This document shows, in pieces, positions 34,898 through 43,584 of a DNA stretch of 64,000 bases. Location of the stretch: assembly GCF_900232995.1 (NCBI RefSeq), contig NZ_OCVX01000003.1, positions 2,228,798-2,292,797 of the forward strand, read 5' to 3'. Source of the DNA: Mycobacterium simulans (lineage in GTDB: Bacteria; Actinomycetota; Actinomycetes; Mycobacteriales; Mycobacteriaceae). Both the position numbers and the translations under genes were made by a program. The notes under the pieces were generated by a model. That model did not search any database, was not told the DNA's origin, and worked only from the letters and a program-made list of their open reading frames with translations. Each line of letters starts with the position of its first letter. The first letter of the stretch is position 1.

Positions 34898-35863
34898 ATG
34901 ACTTGCACAAGTGAGCTGTCGGCTAGGTCGTTGCTCGAGCACCTCGCACTGTATCGCCGCATGTGGGTACTGCGGCTGCTTGACATGGCACTGGATCAGT
35001 TGCGCGGCGAAGGCCTGATCACCCAGCCAGTTCAAGCCGCATTCGGCCAGGAGGCGGTGGCTATTGGCGCCACCGCGGCGCTGTACGAGGGTGACGTCGC
35101 CATCACCACCCATCGTCCGCACGCCCAGCACGTCGGTCGCGGTAGTCAACTTGGCCCGTTGGTCGCAGAGTTGATGGGCCGCACCGGCGGCGCCGACGGG
35201 CTTCCGTCGCCACCACGCGTCGTGGAGCAATCGCCGTTGTTGGCGATCGGGTACGGCTACACGCAGTGGCTCGACGATAATGGCCGGGTCACCTTATGTG
35301 TCACCGACGATGGCGATGTGGATTCCGCGGCGTTCAATGACGCCGCCAATGTAGCCGTGGTGTGGCAACTTCCGATAGTGATTCTTGTCGAGAACATCCG
35401 TCATGCGTTGAGCGTGCGATCAGACAGTCATACGCGAGACGCCCAGCTTTGCCGCAAGGCGGCAGGCTACGGGATGCCGGGGGTGTCGGTCGACGGCAAC
35501 GACGTCCACGCGGTCCGCGAGAGTGTGGCCGCAGCGGTGGACCGAGCCCGCGCCGGCGGAGGCCCCATGCTAGTCCAAGCCATCACCTACCGGACGACCG
35601 ATTTCTCGGGATCCGATCGTGGCGACTATCGCGACCTTTCCGGGTCCCAGCAGTTCCTGGATCCATTGATCTTCACCCGAAGGCGGCTGGTTGCCGCCGG
35701 CGCCACCCGTAGCCGGCTAGACCAGGTGGAGCGAGCCGCGCGCCGCCTGGTGGCTGACGCGGTGGCCTACGCCAAGGCCAGGCCGCATGCCGACCGCGAT
35801 GATGTTGGTGAACTCAGCCGAACGGCAGGCGAGCCGGACGGCCAGGTGGACACCCGGTTCTGA
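34898..35863 (+). CDS. ThDP-dependent dehydrogenase E1 alpha-like protein (Rv0843-like)
   Basis: The 321-residue protein resembles pyruvate or branched-chain 2-oxoacid dehydrogenase E1 alpha: YRRMWVLRLLDMALDQLR, FGQEAVAIGATAAL and a ThDP site where the usual GDG is replaced by DDG in VTDDGDVDSAAFNDAAN. A segment of about 25 residues before that is shortened. No E1 beta or E2 gene is near, so it is unlikely to work as a normal E1. It is the counterpart of Rv0843. The true role is unknown. Confidence 0.82.
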   Translation: MTCTSELSARSLLEHLALYRRMWVLRLLDMALDQLRGEGLITQPVQAAFGQEAVAIGATAALYEGDVAITTHRPHAQHVGRGSQLGPLVAELMGRTGGADGLPSPPRVVEQSPLLAIGYGYTQWLDDNGRVTLCVTDDGDVDSAAFNDAANVAVVWQLPIVILVENIRHALSVRSDSHTRDAQLCRKAAGYGMPGVSVDGNDVHAVRESVAAAVDRARAGGGPMLVQAITYRTTDFSGSDRGDYRDLSGSQQFLDPLIFTRRRLVAAGATRSRLDQVERAARRLVADAVAYAKARPHADRDDVGELSRTAGEPDGQVDTRF

Positions 35864-35958
35864 AGCTGGACACGGTGGTGGCGGGCAGGTTCGTACAGTT
35901 TGCTCGGCGCTTGCCGGATGGGCGCGACGAGTGCCGTCGTGTGCCTGGCCGACGCCGG

Positions 35959-37251
35959 TTGTCTGGAGCGGTCGTATCTTGCTCAGCCGCGGCAAGTCCG
36001 GCAGCCAAGGGTCGCCATGAGTACGGTGTTCCCGTGGTGATCGCCAGCGACGTGGACCTGGATCGGGTGCGCAAGATTCACCAGTTGCGGTCCTATCGGA
36101 TCGTTGCGGTGCTGCGCATCGGTGTCGTGGCGTTCATGGTGGGCGCGATGGTGGTCAGCTCACCGCGATTTGAGTGGCCCAGTCAAATCGCTTTGGTCGC
36201 CTTCTACTCATTCGCTGCGCTGACTGCCCTGGTATTGGCATTTGCGCCGTTTCGTCTATTCGGGACCAGCCGTTTCGTCGAAGTGGGCCGGTTGGAGCCA
36301 TTCGTTTTCACCATCATCGACGTGGTGGTGTTGACGGGGTTTCAGTTGTTGTCCCGCGACGGGATCTATCCGCTGCTGATCATGACCCTGTTGCCGGTGC
36401 TGGTTGGCCTTGATGTGTCGTCGCGACGAGCCGCCGTAGTGCTGGCCGTCACAGTCATCGGGTTCACTATCGCCGGGGTTCAGGACCGCCTGGTGGTGCG
36501 CGCGATTGGCTGGCCGGATACCGCCTTACTCTTTGGGCTCTACGCGTTCCTGTGCTGCATCGCGATGGTGGTGGTCCGCATCGAGGAGCGGCGTGTCCGA
36601 TCGGTCGCGGACCTGAGCGCTATGCGGGAGGCGTTGCTTGCCCAAACGATGACGGCGACGGAGTTGCTGCAGCGTCGGATTTCGGAGGCCATTCACGACG
36701 GACCGCTGCAAGACGTGCTGCTCGCGCGCCAGGAGCTCGTCGAGTTGGATACCGCAGCCCCCGGCGATGAGCGAGTTGAACGCGCGTTGGTTGCCCTGCA
36801 GAGTGCGTCGGACCGGCTACGGCAGGCGACTTTCGAGTTGCATCCGGCTGTTCTCGAGCAGGTTGGATTGGGCGCTGCGGTGCAACAGCTGGCCGCATTT
36901 GGCGCGCAGCAGTCGGGCATCGACATCAATACCGAGATCGATTACCCAATCCGCAGTGCCATCGACAACATCATGTTCGGCGTGGTGCGCGAGTTGCTGT
37001 CCAATGTGGTGCACCACTCGCAGGCCAAACATGCGTCCGTCACTCTCGGGATCGCGGATGGGAACTGCGTTTTGGATGTGGCCGACGACGGTGTGGGCGT
37101 CACCGCTGACACCATGGCTCGCCGATTGGGTGAGGGGCACATCGGCCTGGCATCGCAGCGGGCACGTGTCGACGCCGCCGGCGGAGCGTTCGTATTTCTG
37201 GATCCGCCGGCGGGCACCCATGTCTGTGTGGAATTGCCGCTGAAGCTCTGA
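35959..37251 (+). CDS. Sensor histidine kinase, NarS paralogue
   Basis: This kinase of about 430 residues has five to six N-terminal membrane helices. The dimerisation/phosphoacceptor helix is RRISEAIHDGPLQDVLLARQ with the HDGPLQ histidine of NarL-type kinases, and the ATPase domain has the N-box VRELLSNVVHHS, DVADDGVGV and GHIGLASQRARV. It is strongly similar to the narS gene at 39,807, so it arose by duplication. The start is uncertain; TTG 35,959 aligns best with the paralogue. No response regulator lies beside it other than narL 1.8 kb downstream. Confidence 0.88.
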   Translation: MSGAVVSCSAAASPAAKGRHEYGVPVVIASDVDLDRVRKIHQLRSYRIVAVLRIGVVAFMVGAMVVSSPRFEWPSQIALVAFYSFAALTALVLAFAPFRLFGTSRFVEVGRLEPFVFTIIDVVVLTGFQLLSRDGIYPLLIMTLLPVLVGLDVSSRRAAVVLAVTVIGFTIAGVQDRLVVRAIGWPDTALLFGLYAFLCCIAMVVVRIEERRVRSVADLSAMREALLAQTMTATELLQRRISEAIHDGPLQDVLLARQELVELDTAAPGDERVERALVALQSASDRLRQATFELHPAVLEQVGLGAAVQQLAAFGAQQSGIDINTEIDYPIRSAIDNIMFGVVRELLSNVVHHSQAKHASVTLGIADGNCVLDVADDGVGVTADTMARRLGEGHIGLASQRARVDAAGGAFVFLDPPAGTHVCVELPLKL

Positions 37252-37514
37252 CTCTCGGGCGCCTAAGCCGCATAAGGCGCATAAGGAAAGTCGCTGACCG
37301 CTTTCGTCTCCTCCGATTAGAGGTGGAGACGTCCCCTCAATTTCGGACCGATCAGAGGTGGTTCGGCCAGCTAAACGTCCCTACTGTACGGCTCGTGACC
37401 ACAACGGCGATGATCGCTAATACGCGTCGCGTGTCGGCCAACGGCGCACGGGCGCATCGTCCTTGACGGGTCAGGAGCTGCGCAATGATATGTGCCAGTG
37501 CGGCATCCGTGGTC

Positions 37515-37664
37515 ATGTCACTGCCGCAACCCATCGCCCGCACGCCCAATATGCTCGGCAACCCCGAAGATGTGACCAACGCCGTGGTTTGGCTGGCCGC
37601 TGACGAAGCCGTGTACATCACCGGCCAAGCCCATGCGGTAGACGGCGGATGGACCGCGCAGTGA
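37515..37664 (+). pseudogene. C-terminal remnant of a short-chain dehydrogenase
   Basis: Fifty codons encode the typical end of an SDR enzyme: NPEDVTNAVVWLAADEAVYI, then TGQAHAVDGGW and a stop. No Rossmann N-terminus is present upstream; 37,252-37,514 contains no coding signal that I can recognise. The remnant overlaps the first codons of the ATP-grasp gene. It is a scar of a deleted or inserted gene. Confidence 0.8.
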
Positions 37665-38950
37665 ACCGTCTACAGCACGAAAACAATAGGGGATCCATCG
37701 TCTTGGTGGATACCTACGGGCCGTCGGCGTCACGACTTGCGCCGGCGTTCCAGGCCACCGGCTATCTTCCCATCAGGGTGCAGAGCACACCCGAGACGCC
37801 CAAGGTCTACCGCAGTTGCCCTGATCCGTTTCCCTTCGAATTCGAGTTCACGTACCGCGGCTCCTTGGACGAAACGGTAAGCAACATATTGCCGTTTCGT
37901 CCGGTCGCGGTCATCGCGGGTTGCGACCACGGCGTCGAGCTCGCCGATGCACTCAGCGAGGCCCTGCACCCATTGACCGGGGTACCGAGCAACGGCACCG
38001 CACTTAGTGCGGCGCGGCGCGACAAATACCTCATGATCGAGCGGATCAAGGAATGCGGTCTGCGCGGAGCTCGACAAATCAAAGTGCACAGCGAAGACCA
38101 GCTTCGGGACTGGCACGTCCAATTGGGCGGCATGGCCATCCTCAAACCACTGCGTAGCGCGGCCAACGACGGAGTCACCTGGTGTCCCACGCCCGAGGAC
38201 TCCCTTCACGCCTTTCGCCGGCTCAACGGCCGCAAGAACGTGGCCAACCTGCCCAATGACGGTGTGGTGGCTCGGGAATACTTGAACGGCGCGGCGTATC
38301 TGGTCAACACCGTGAGCCGGGACGGCCTACACCACGTGTGCGACATCTGGAAGACACATCGCATCAGCGCCAACGGGGTGGTCGACCTCGTGGTGGCGGG
38401 CCAGATCTTGCCGTCCACCGGGGAAATCCAAGATCAGCTCGTCGCGTATGCGCTGGACGTGCTCGATGCCCTCGACGTCCACCACGGCGGGGGTCATATC
38501 GAAATCAAGATGACTCCCGACGGGCCCTGCCTGATCGAAGTCGATGCGCGGGTCGAAGTCCAGGACCTGCCCGGCTATACCGCCATGGCGACGGGTGAAT
38601 CCCAGACCGAATGGATGGTGGATGCTTACACGAATCCCGACCGGTTCAAGCAACGCCACGGGCGCCCCTATGAACTTGCGCGCAACGTCGCCTGGGCGCT
38701 GATGGTCGCGCCGCGCGGCGGCGTGCTGGCCGGCTACCGCGGGCTGGAGGCCATCAAAGAATTGGAAAGCTTTTGCGACATACGGCTTTTGGTCAACCCC
38801 GGACAGCAGCTTCACCGCACGATCGACGACAGCACCTACCCGATCTCGCTGACGTTGATGCATGCTGTCGACGAAGTATTGCTTCGTGACCTTGCCACGC
38901 TGCGCTACCTCGACGGCGAGGGCTTTTATGAACTCGTTGACGACGCTTGA
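37649..38950 (+). CDS. ATP-grasp ligase (amino-acid ligase-like)
   Basis: The 433-residue protein has an N-terminal pre-ATP-grasp domain (SIVLVDTYGPSASRLAPAF), then ATP-grasp signatures: SAARRDKYLMIERIKECGL, GGMAILKPLRSAANDGVTW, and the metal-binding GHIEIKMTPDGPCLIEVDAR. It resembles enzymes that couple a carboxylic acid to an amine, such as dipeptide ligases. The substrates are not predictable. It may start at ATG 37,649 or GTG 37,661. It is inserted between the duplicated kinase and narL. Confidence 0.82.
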   Translation: MDRAVNRLQHENNRGSIVLVDTYGPSASRLAPAFQATGYLPIRVQSTPETPKVYRSCPDPFPFEFEFTYRGSLDETVSNILPFRPVAVIAGCDHGVELADALSEALHPLTGVPSNGTALSAARRDKYLMIERIKECGLRGARQIKVHSEDQLRDWHVQLGGMAILKPLRSAANDGVTWCPTPEDSLHAFRRLNGRKNVANLPNDGVVAREYLNGAAYLVNTVSRDGLHHVCDIWKTHRISANGVVDLVVAGQILPSTGEIQDQLVAYALDVLDALDVHHGGGHIEIKMTPDGPCLIEVDARVEVQDLPGYTAMATGESQTEWMVDAYTNPDRFKQRHGRPYELARNVAWALMVAPRGGVLAGYRGLEAIKELESFCDIRLLVNPGQQLHRTIDDSTYPISLTLMHAVDEVLLRDLATLRYLDGEGFYELVDDA

Positions 38951-39075
38951 CGGCACCGCCGACCGTCAACCAGGTCCAGATCGCGTTGCGAACCGGAGAC
39001 GCCGAAGTGTGCGCACGCCATGTCCAGCACCGCTGCCGCATAACCGTCGGAGCCGTCGACGTGGCCGCCGAACAG

Positions 39076-39726
39076 CTAGTCGAGCAGCCCCTGCCGCATC
39101 GCCTCGGCGACCGCGGCAGCGCGATCGCTGACGCCGAGCTTCTCGTATAGGCGTTGCACGTGGGTCTTGACCGTCGACGGCGCTACATACAACTCGGCCG
39201 CGATCGCGGGGATGCTTTGACCGCGAGCAATACGGTTGAGCACCTCACGCTCACGTGCGCTAAGCACCGGAGCCATCGGTGCTGCGCGCTGGCGGATTTC
39301 TCCGGCAAGGCCTCCCACCAGCGACGGCGCCACGACGTCGCGGCCCTTGGCGCAATCGAGCACCGCCTTGACGATCTCGGTGCGCGTCGAATCTTTCAGC
39401 AGAAATCCGGCGGCGCCCTGTTGGAGTGCCTGGTAGACGATCGCCGATTCGTCATGCGCCGAAATCAGCAGCACCCGGGTCGGCAGCTCGTAACTGCGCA
39501 CCGCCGCCGCCACCTGGGCGCCGTCCATGCCGGGCATTCGGTAGTCGAGCAACGCGACGTCGGGCAGATGCGCCTTGATCAACTCCAAGGCCGCCGCACC
39601 GTCATCTGCCTCGCCGACAACGTTCACCGAGCCACTCAACGAAAGCGCTCGTACTACGCCCTCGCGGAACAGCGGGTGATCATCGCCGACCACCACACGC
39701 ACTTTCTCGGGCGTGGTCATGTCCAT
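39076..39726 (-). CDS. narL: Response regulator NarL
   Basis: The 216-residue regulator has a receiver domain with the phosphorylation site Asp61 in ALLDYRMPGMDG, and a C-terminal LuxR-type helix-turn-helix (LSAREREVLNRIARGQSIPA, then VAPSTVKTHVQRLYEKLGV). It matches Rv0844c. A start at ATG 39,720 (MTTPEKV) is equally possible. It is divergent from the sensor kinase narS at 39,807 and may be phosphorylated by both kinases of this locus. Confidence 0.94.
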   Translation of the reverse strand: MDMTTPEKVRVVVGDDHPLFREGVVRALSLSGSVNVVGEADDGAAALELIKAHLPDVALLDYRMPGMDGAQVAAAVRSYELPTRVLLISAHDESAIVYQALQQGAAGFLLKDSTRTEIVKAVLDCAKGRDVVAPSLVGGLAGEIRQRAAPMAPVLSAREREVLNRIARGQSIPAIAAELYVAPSTVKTHVQRLYEKLGVSDRAAAVAEAMRQGLLD

Positions 39727-39806
39727 GCAGCGCCGACCATGGCGACGAGTTTAGCCTCTTGCTCACAAAGAGCCATTAACAATCGCCGGGCAGTGTCACG
39801 CGTATA

Positions 39807-41084
39807 TTGACCGTTTGCTCCGAAGGAACCATTGCCAAGGTTCGCGATGAGTACGGTGTTCCTGTGGTATTGACCAGCGATGTCGAACTGGATCGGGTGC
39901 GCAGGGTGCACCAGTTGCGCTCTTACCGCATCGCTTCGGTGCTGCGAATCGGTGTCGTGGGGCTCATGTCGGCCGCCATGGTGGTGGGCACGCGGCGGGC
40001 CGAATGGCCTGAGCAGACCACATTGATCGTCTTGTACGCGTTCGTCGCAATGTGCGCCGTACTGCTGGCGTTTACTCCATTCCGGCAATGGATGCGACTG
40101 GGTCCGTTGGCCGGTATGAGCCGGTACGAGCCATTTGCTTTCACCGCCATCGATGTGTTGGCCTTGACCGGCTTTCAGCTGATGTCCACCGACGGGATCT
40201 ATCCCCTGCTGATCATGACCCTTTTGCCGGTGCTGGTTGGCCTTGATGTGTCGTCGCGGCGGGCGGCGGTGGTACTGGCCTTTACGCTCGTCGGATTCGC
40301 GGTAGCGGGGCTTCAAGACCCGGCTATGGTGCGCGCGATCGGGTGGCCGGAGGGCATTTTCCGATTCCTGCTCTATGCATTCCTCTGCGGTACGGCGTTG
40401 GTGGTGGTCCGCATCGAAGAGCGACATGCTCGCTCGGTCGCCGGTTTGAGTGCGCTGCGGGAGGAGTTGCTTGCCCAGACGATGACGGCGTCAGAGGTGT
40501 TGCAGCGGCGGATTTCGGAGTCCATTCACGATGGGCCGCTGCAGGACGTGCTGGCGGCGCGCCAAGAGCTGATCGAGTTGGATACCGCGTCGCCCGGCGA
40601 TGAGCGAGTGGGCCGGGCGTTGGCGGGATTACAGAGTGCGTCGGAGCGACTACGCCAGGCCACGTTCGAGTTGCATCCCGCCGTTCTCGAGCAGGTTGGG
40701 TTGGGAGCTGCGGTGCAGCAGCTGGTCACGTTCACCGCTGAGCGGTCGGGCATCAAGATCACCAGCGACATCGACTACCCGGTTCGTAATGCCATCGATC
40801 CCATCGTGTTCGGTGTGGCTCGGGAGCTGCTATCCAACGTGGTTCGACATTCGCGCGCGACGAACGCATCGGTCACCCTAGGGCTTACCGATGGCAGATG
40901 CGTTTTGGATGTGGCCGACGACGGCGTGGGCATCACCGGGGAAACCATGGCGCGCCGGCTGGGAGAGGGACATATTGGCCTGGCTTCGCATCGGGCTCGT
41001 GTTGACGCCGCTGGTGGAGCATTCGTTTTCTTGGATACACCCGCCGGCACCCATGTCTGCGTGGAATTACCCCTCAACGCCTGA
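39807..41084 (+). CDS. narS: Sensor histidine kinase NarS
   Basis: The 425-residue kinase has the same length as Rv0845 and begins MTVCSEGTIAKVRDEYGVPV. Six membrane helices precede the phosphoacceptor helix with ISESIHDGPLQDVLAARQ, and the ATPase domain has VARELLSNVVRHS, DVADDGVGI and GHIGLASHRARV. It is divergent from narL, its presumed partner, with 80 bases between the starts. It lacks the extracellular nitrate-sensing domain of enteric NarX, so the signal is unknown. Confidence 0.92.
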   Translation: MTVCSEGTIAKVRDEYGVPVVLTSDVELDRVRRVHQLRSYRIASVLRIGVVGLMSAAMVVGTRRAEWPEQTTLIVLYAFVAMCAVLLAFTPFRQWMRLGPLAGMSRYEPFAFTAIDVLALTGFQLMSTDGIYPLLIMTLLPVLVGLDVSSRRAAVVLAFTLVGFAVAGLQDPAMVRAIGWPEGIFRFLLYAFLCGTALVVVRIEERHARSVAGLSALREELLAQTMTASEVLQRRISESIHDGPLQDVLAARQELIELDTASPGDERVGRALAGLQSASERLRQATFELHPAVLEQVGLGAAVQQLVTFTAERSGIKITSDIDYPVRNAIDPIVFGVARELLSNVVRHSRATNASVTLGLTDGRCVLDVADDGVGITGETMARRLGEGHIGLASHRARVDAAGGAFVFLDTPAGTHVCVELPLNA

Positions 41085-41144
41085 ATGGATCGGAATTGAA
41101 AGCCCTGAGTTCGCACTCGATCTCGAGTACCCGCCGAGTATCCA

Positions 41145-42788
41145 CTAGTGCTGGTCGACGGACTTTCCAGTGGCCGCGGCGTATCCGGCGCGGTAACCGA
41201 AAACCATTGCCGGACCAATGGTTCCGCCGGCTCCGCCATAGGCTCTGCCGGTTACCCCTGCCATCGCGTTGCCTGCGGCGAACAGCCCTTGCAGCGGCTC
41301 GCCGCTGACATGGAGGACACGGCCGTCACGGTCGGTGCGTGGCCCGCCCTTGGTGCCCATCGCGCCCACATAGACCGGCACCGCGAAGTAGGGGGCGCTG
41401 TCGATGGGGCCGAGGGTCTTTCCGGCCAGTGTGGTAGCGCGGTCGTCACCCCAATAGCCGTCGTATGCGCTAGAGCCGCGCCCGAATTCGGGATCAGCGC
41501 CGATGGCGACATTGCGGTTCCATCGCTCGATCGTACGGATCAGGCCGTCGGCGTCGATTCCGGTCTTGGCGGCCAATTCGGCTAGATCGGCCGATTCGCA
41601 GAACCAGTCCGGAACCGGTTGCCCGGGTGCGATTCCCAGAAATCCGTAGCGTTGCAGGTGAATCGAGTCGAAGACAATCCAGCCGCGATCGTTGACGTAT
41701 CCATTGCGGGGATCGAGGTAGTGGAAGGCGCCGGCCATCGAGTTGTAATCGCATGCCTCGTTGACGAACCGACGACCGGCCCGGTTGACGATGATGCTGC
41801 GCGGGCGCGTTCGTTCTAGGCGGACGCTGCGGCTGCGTTGCTTGCCGTCGATGATGTCGTCCGGGATTTGGACGATCGGGACCCACCACGCCTCGCCCAT
41901 GTTCGCCAGATCGGCCCCGTGCGCCATCGCCATGCGCAGCCCGTCACCGGTGTTGTTCGGTGGCGAGACGGCGCCGTGCATCGGACCGCGTAGAAAGGCT
42001 TGCACCAGAACGGGATCCCATTCGAATCCACCGGTGGCAAGGATGACGCCGCGTCGGGCGCGCACGGTGGTCTGTTGTCCCCCTTCGACGATCCGCACCC
42101 CGGTGACTTCGCCGGCCTCGACAATCAGCTCCTCGGCCCGCGCGTTGGTGCACGGCGCCACCCCGGCGTCCAGCAAACCCTGCAACAGCCCAGCGATCAG
42201 GGCGGTGCCGGCCACGCACAAGTCGCTCGAACCTGCATCAACATCCGCATGTAACCGGGCTCTGGTCTCGGCGTCGAACCCGACGTTGGACCAGTCGGCG
42301 GGAAACGAGGTGATCCGCTCGGCCCAGTCGCCGAGCTGGTTGAGGTCAAAGGGAGCCGCGCTCAGTGAGCGGCCACCGGTCGGTTGTCCGCCCGGCAGCT
42401 CGGGCTGGTAGTCGGGGAAGCCGGCGGCGATCTCGAAGCGCACACCGCTATGTGCCTCGACGAAGTCGAGCATCGCGGCGCCGGTCCGCACGAACGTTTG
42501 CACCAGCGCGTCATCCATCGAACCAACTGACTGCGCGCGCAAATACTGCAGCGCGTCGGCCACCGTCAGCTCCCGGTCGGGGCATCGGTGATGGGCCGGG
42601 ATCCACACGATGCCACCCGACACCGCGGTGGTGCCGCCGACCGTCGGCGCTTTCTCATATACCCGAACCGAAGCGCCGGCGGCCGCTGCCGACAACGCCG
42701 CGGTGAGTCCGGCGCCGCCGCTGCCCAGCACCACAACATCGCAGACATAGGCGACATTCGAGCCATCGCTTCCATCGGCCCAAGACAT
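41145..42788 (-). CDS. FAD-binding dehydrogenase, 3-ketosteroid-delta1-dehydrogenase-like
   Basis: This 547-residue flavoprotein of the FAD_binding_2 family has the N-terminal motif VVVLGSGGAGLTAALSAAA, then GGTTAVSGGIVW, the Arg-Gly-Val-Ile-Leu-Ala-Thr-Gly-Gly segment and the C-terminal RAYGGAGGTIGPAMVFGYRA. The fold is that of enzymes that desaturate a ring next to a ketone. I started at ATG 42,788, nine bases after GAAGGG; ATG 42,797 lies too close to it. The gene follows iclR on the minus strand with 13 bases between. Confidence 0.87.
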   Translation of the reverse strand: MSWADGSDGSNVAYVCDVVVLGSGGAGLTAALSAAAAGASVRVYEKAPTVGGTTAVSGGIVWIPAHHRCPDRELTVADALQYLRAQSVGSMDDALVQTFVRTGAAMLDFVEAHSGVRFEIAAGFPDYQPELPGGQPTGGRSLSAAPFDLNQLGDWAERITSFPADWSNVGFDAETRARLHADVDAGSSDLCVAGTALIAGLLQGLLDAGVAPCTNARAEELIVEAGEVTGVRIVEGGQQTTVRARRGVILATGGFEWDPVLVQAFLRGPMHGAVSPPNNTGDGLRMAMAHGADLANMGEAWWVPIVQIPDDIIDGKQRSRSVRLERTRPRSIIVNRAGRRFVNEACDYNSMAGAFHYLDPRNGYVNDRGWIVFDSIHLQRYGFLGIAPGQPVPDWFCESADLAELAAKTGIDADGLIRTIERWNRNVAIGADPEFGRGSSAYDGYWGDDRATTLAGKTLGPIDSAPYFAVPVYVGAMGTKGGPRTDRDGRVLHVSGEPLQGLFAAGNAMAGVTGRAYGGAGGTIGPAMVFGYRAGYAAATGKSVDQH

Positions 42789-42801
42789 GCCTGGCATCCC
42801 T

Positions 42802-43467
42802 TCAGCTCAGCAGCGCAGACAACTGCCTGGCGGCCTTGATGACGGCGTCCTTTCCCCGCATCACCACGTCTTCGCGGTGGGAGATGAGGTTTATGCAGGT
42901 TGGCGGGGACGGCGCCGGTCGTTGGACTGCTACGGCCAGGCCGTAGGTGTTGGGTTCGATCTCGCCGTGCGTCATCACCCAGCCGCGTTCGCGAGCCGCG
43001 GCCACCAGGTCCCGCTCCCCAGGACGCGGGCGCATGCTCGACAGCAGCGCGATCCCAGCGGCGCCGCGGTCCAGCGGATAGCGGCTGCCCTCGTGGAACG
43101 CGAGCTGGTAGGCGACTTGGGTCGGCACGATCACAGCGATCGCCACCTGCTCGTCGCCCTCGGCGACCAGCAAGGACACCGTGGTACCCAACTCGTCGGC
43201 CAGGCTGCGCAGCGTCGGCAGACACACTTGGCGCAGGTTGTGGTCGAAGGACGCTCCCAAAACCGCCAGGCCGGCTGCCGGCCGGTACCGCCCGTCCTCG
43301 CCCTTGGTAACCAGCCGAAACTGAGCCAAGGTCGACAGCAGTCGGTAGGCGATGGTCCGGTGCACACCGACTTGGTCGGCAACATCTTGCATGGTGAGCC
43401 CCGTGGGGGAGGCGGCTATCAACTGCAGCGCGGTTAGCCCCCTGGCCAGCGTCTGCGAACCCGTCAT
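42802..43467 (-). CDS. IclR family transcriptional regulator
   Basis: The 221-residue protein has a winged helix-turn-helix (SQTLARGLTALQLIAASPTG, then VADQVGVHRTIAYRLLSTL) and an IclR effector domain (LAVLGASFDHNL to the C-terminus). IclR regulators usually sense pathway intermediates and control adjacent aromatic or steroid degradation genes. I used ATG 43,467; an upstream frame to 43,497 exists. It is divergent from the ring-degradation operon at 43,585 and co-directional with the flavoprotein at 41,145. Confidence 0.9.
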   Translation of the reverse strand: MTGSQTLARGLTALQLIAASPTGLTMQDVADQVGVHRTIAYRLLSTLAQFRLVTKGEDGRYRPAAGLAVLGASFDHNLRQVCLPTLRSLADELGTTVSLLVAEGDEQVAIAVIVPTQVAYQLAFHEGSRYPLDRGAAGIALLSSMRPRPGERDLVAAARERGWVMTHGEIEPNTYGLAVAVQRPAPSPPTCINLISHREDVVMRGKDAVIKAARQLSALLS

Positions 43468-43509
43468 GCCCTTGACAGACGATCTCACGAGAGCCAAGCT
43501 CTATATATA

Positions 43510-43538
43510 GCGCACATTATTGTGCGATATTAGCACAT
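43510..43538. promoter_or_regulatory. Overlapping palindromes, candidate IclR operators
   Basis: CGCACA-N4-TGTGCG at 43,510-43,525 is a perfect inverted repeat, and TGTGC-N7-GCACA overlaps it at about 43,520-43,536. Both lie between the iclR start and the divergent hydrolase start. The length fits IclR dimer sites. Confidence 0.55.
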
Positions 43539-43554
43539 AAGGTGCTCCAAAAAC

Positions 43555-43569
43555 GAGAATGAGATTTTC
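43555..43569. promoter_or_regulatory. Operator GAGAATGAGATTTTC (site 3 of 3)
   Basis: This copy of the GAGAAT-N3-ATTCTC palindrome has one mismatch in its right half-site. It ends 15 bases before the GTG start of the hydrolase gene and so overlaps its promoter or leader. Confidence 0.55.
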
Positions 43570-43584
43570 GACCAGGAAGGAACC

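Noticed and set aside
38947..39150. 67-codon plus-strand frame between ATP-grasp gene and narL
   Set aside because: Most of it is antisense to narL, and it has no recognisable domain.
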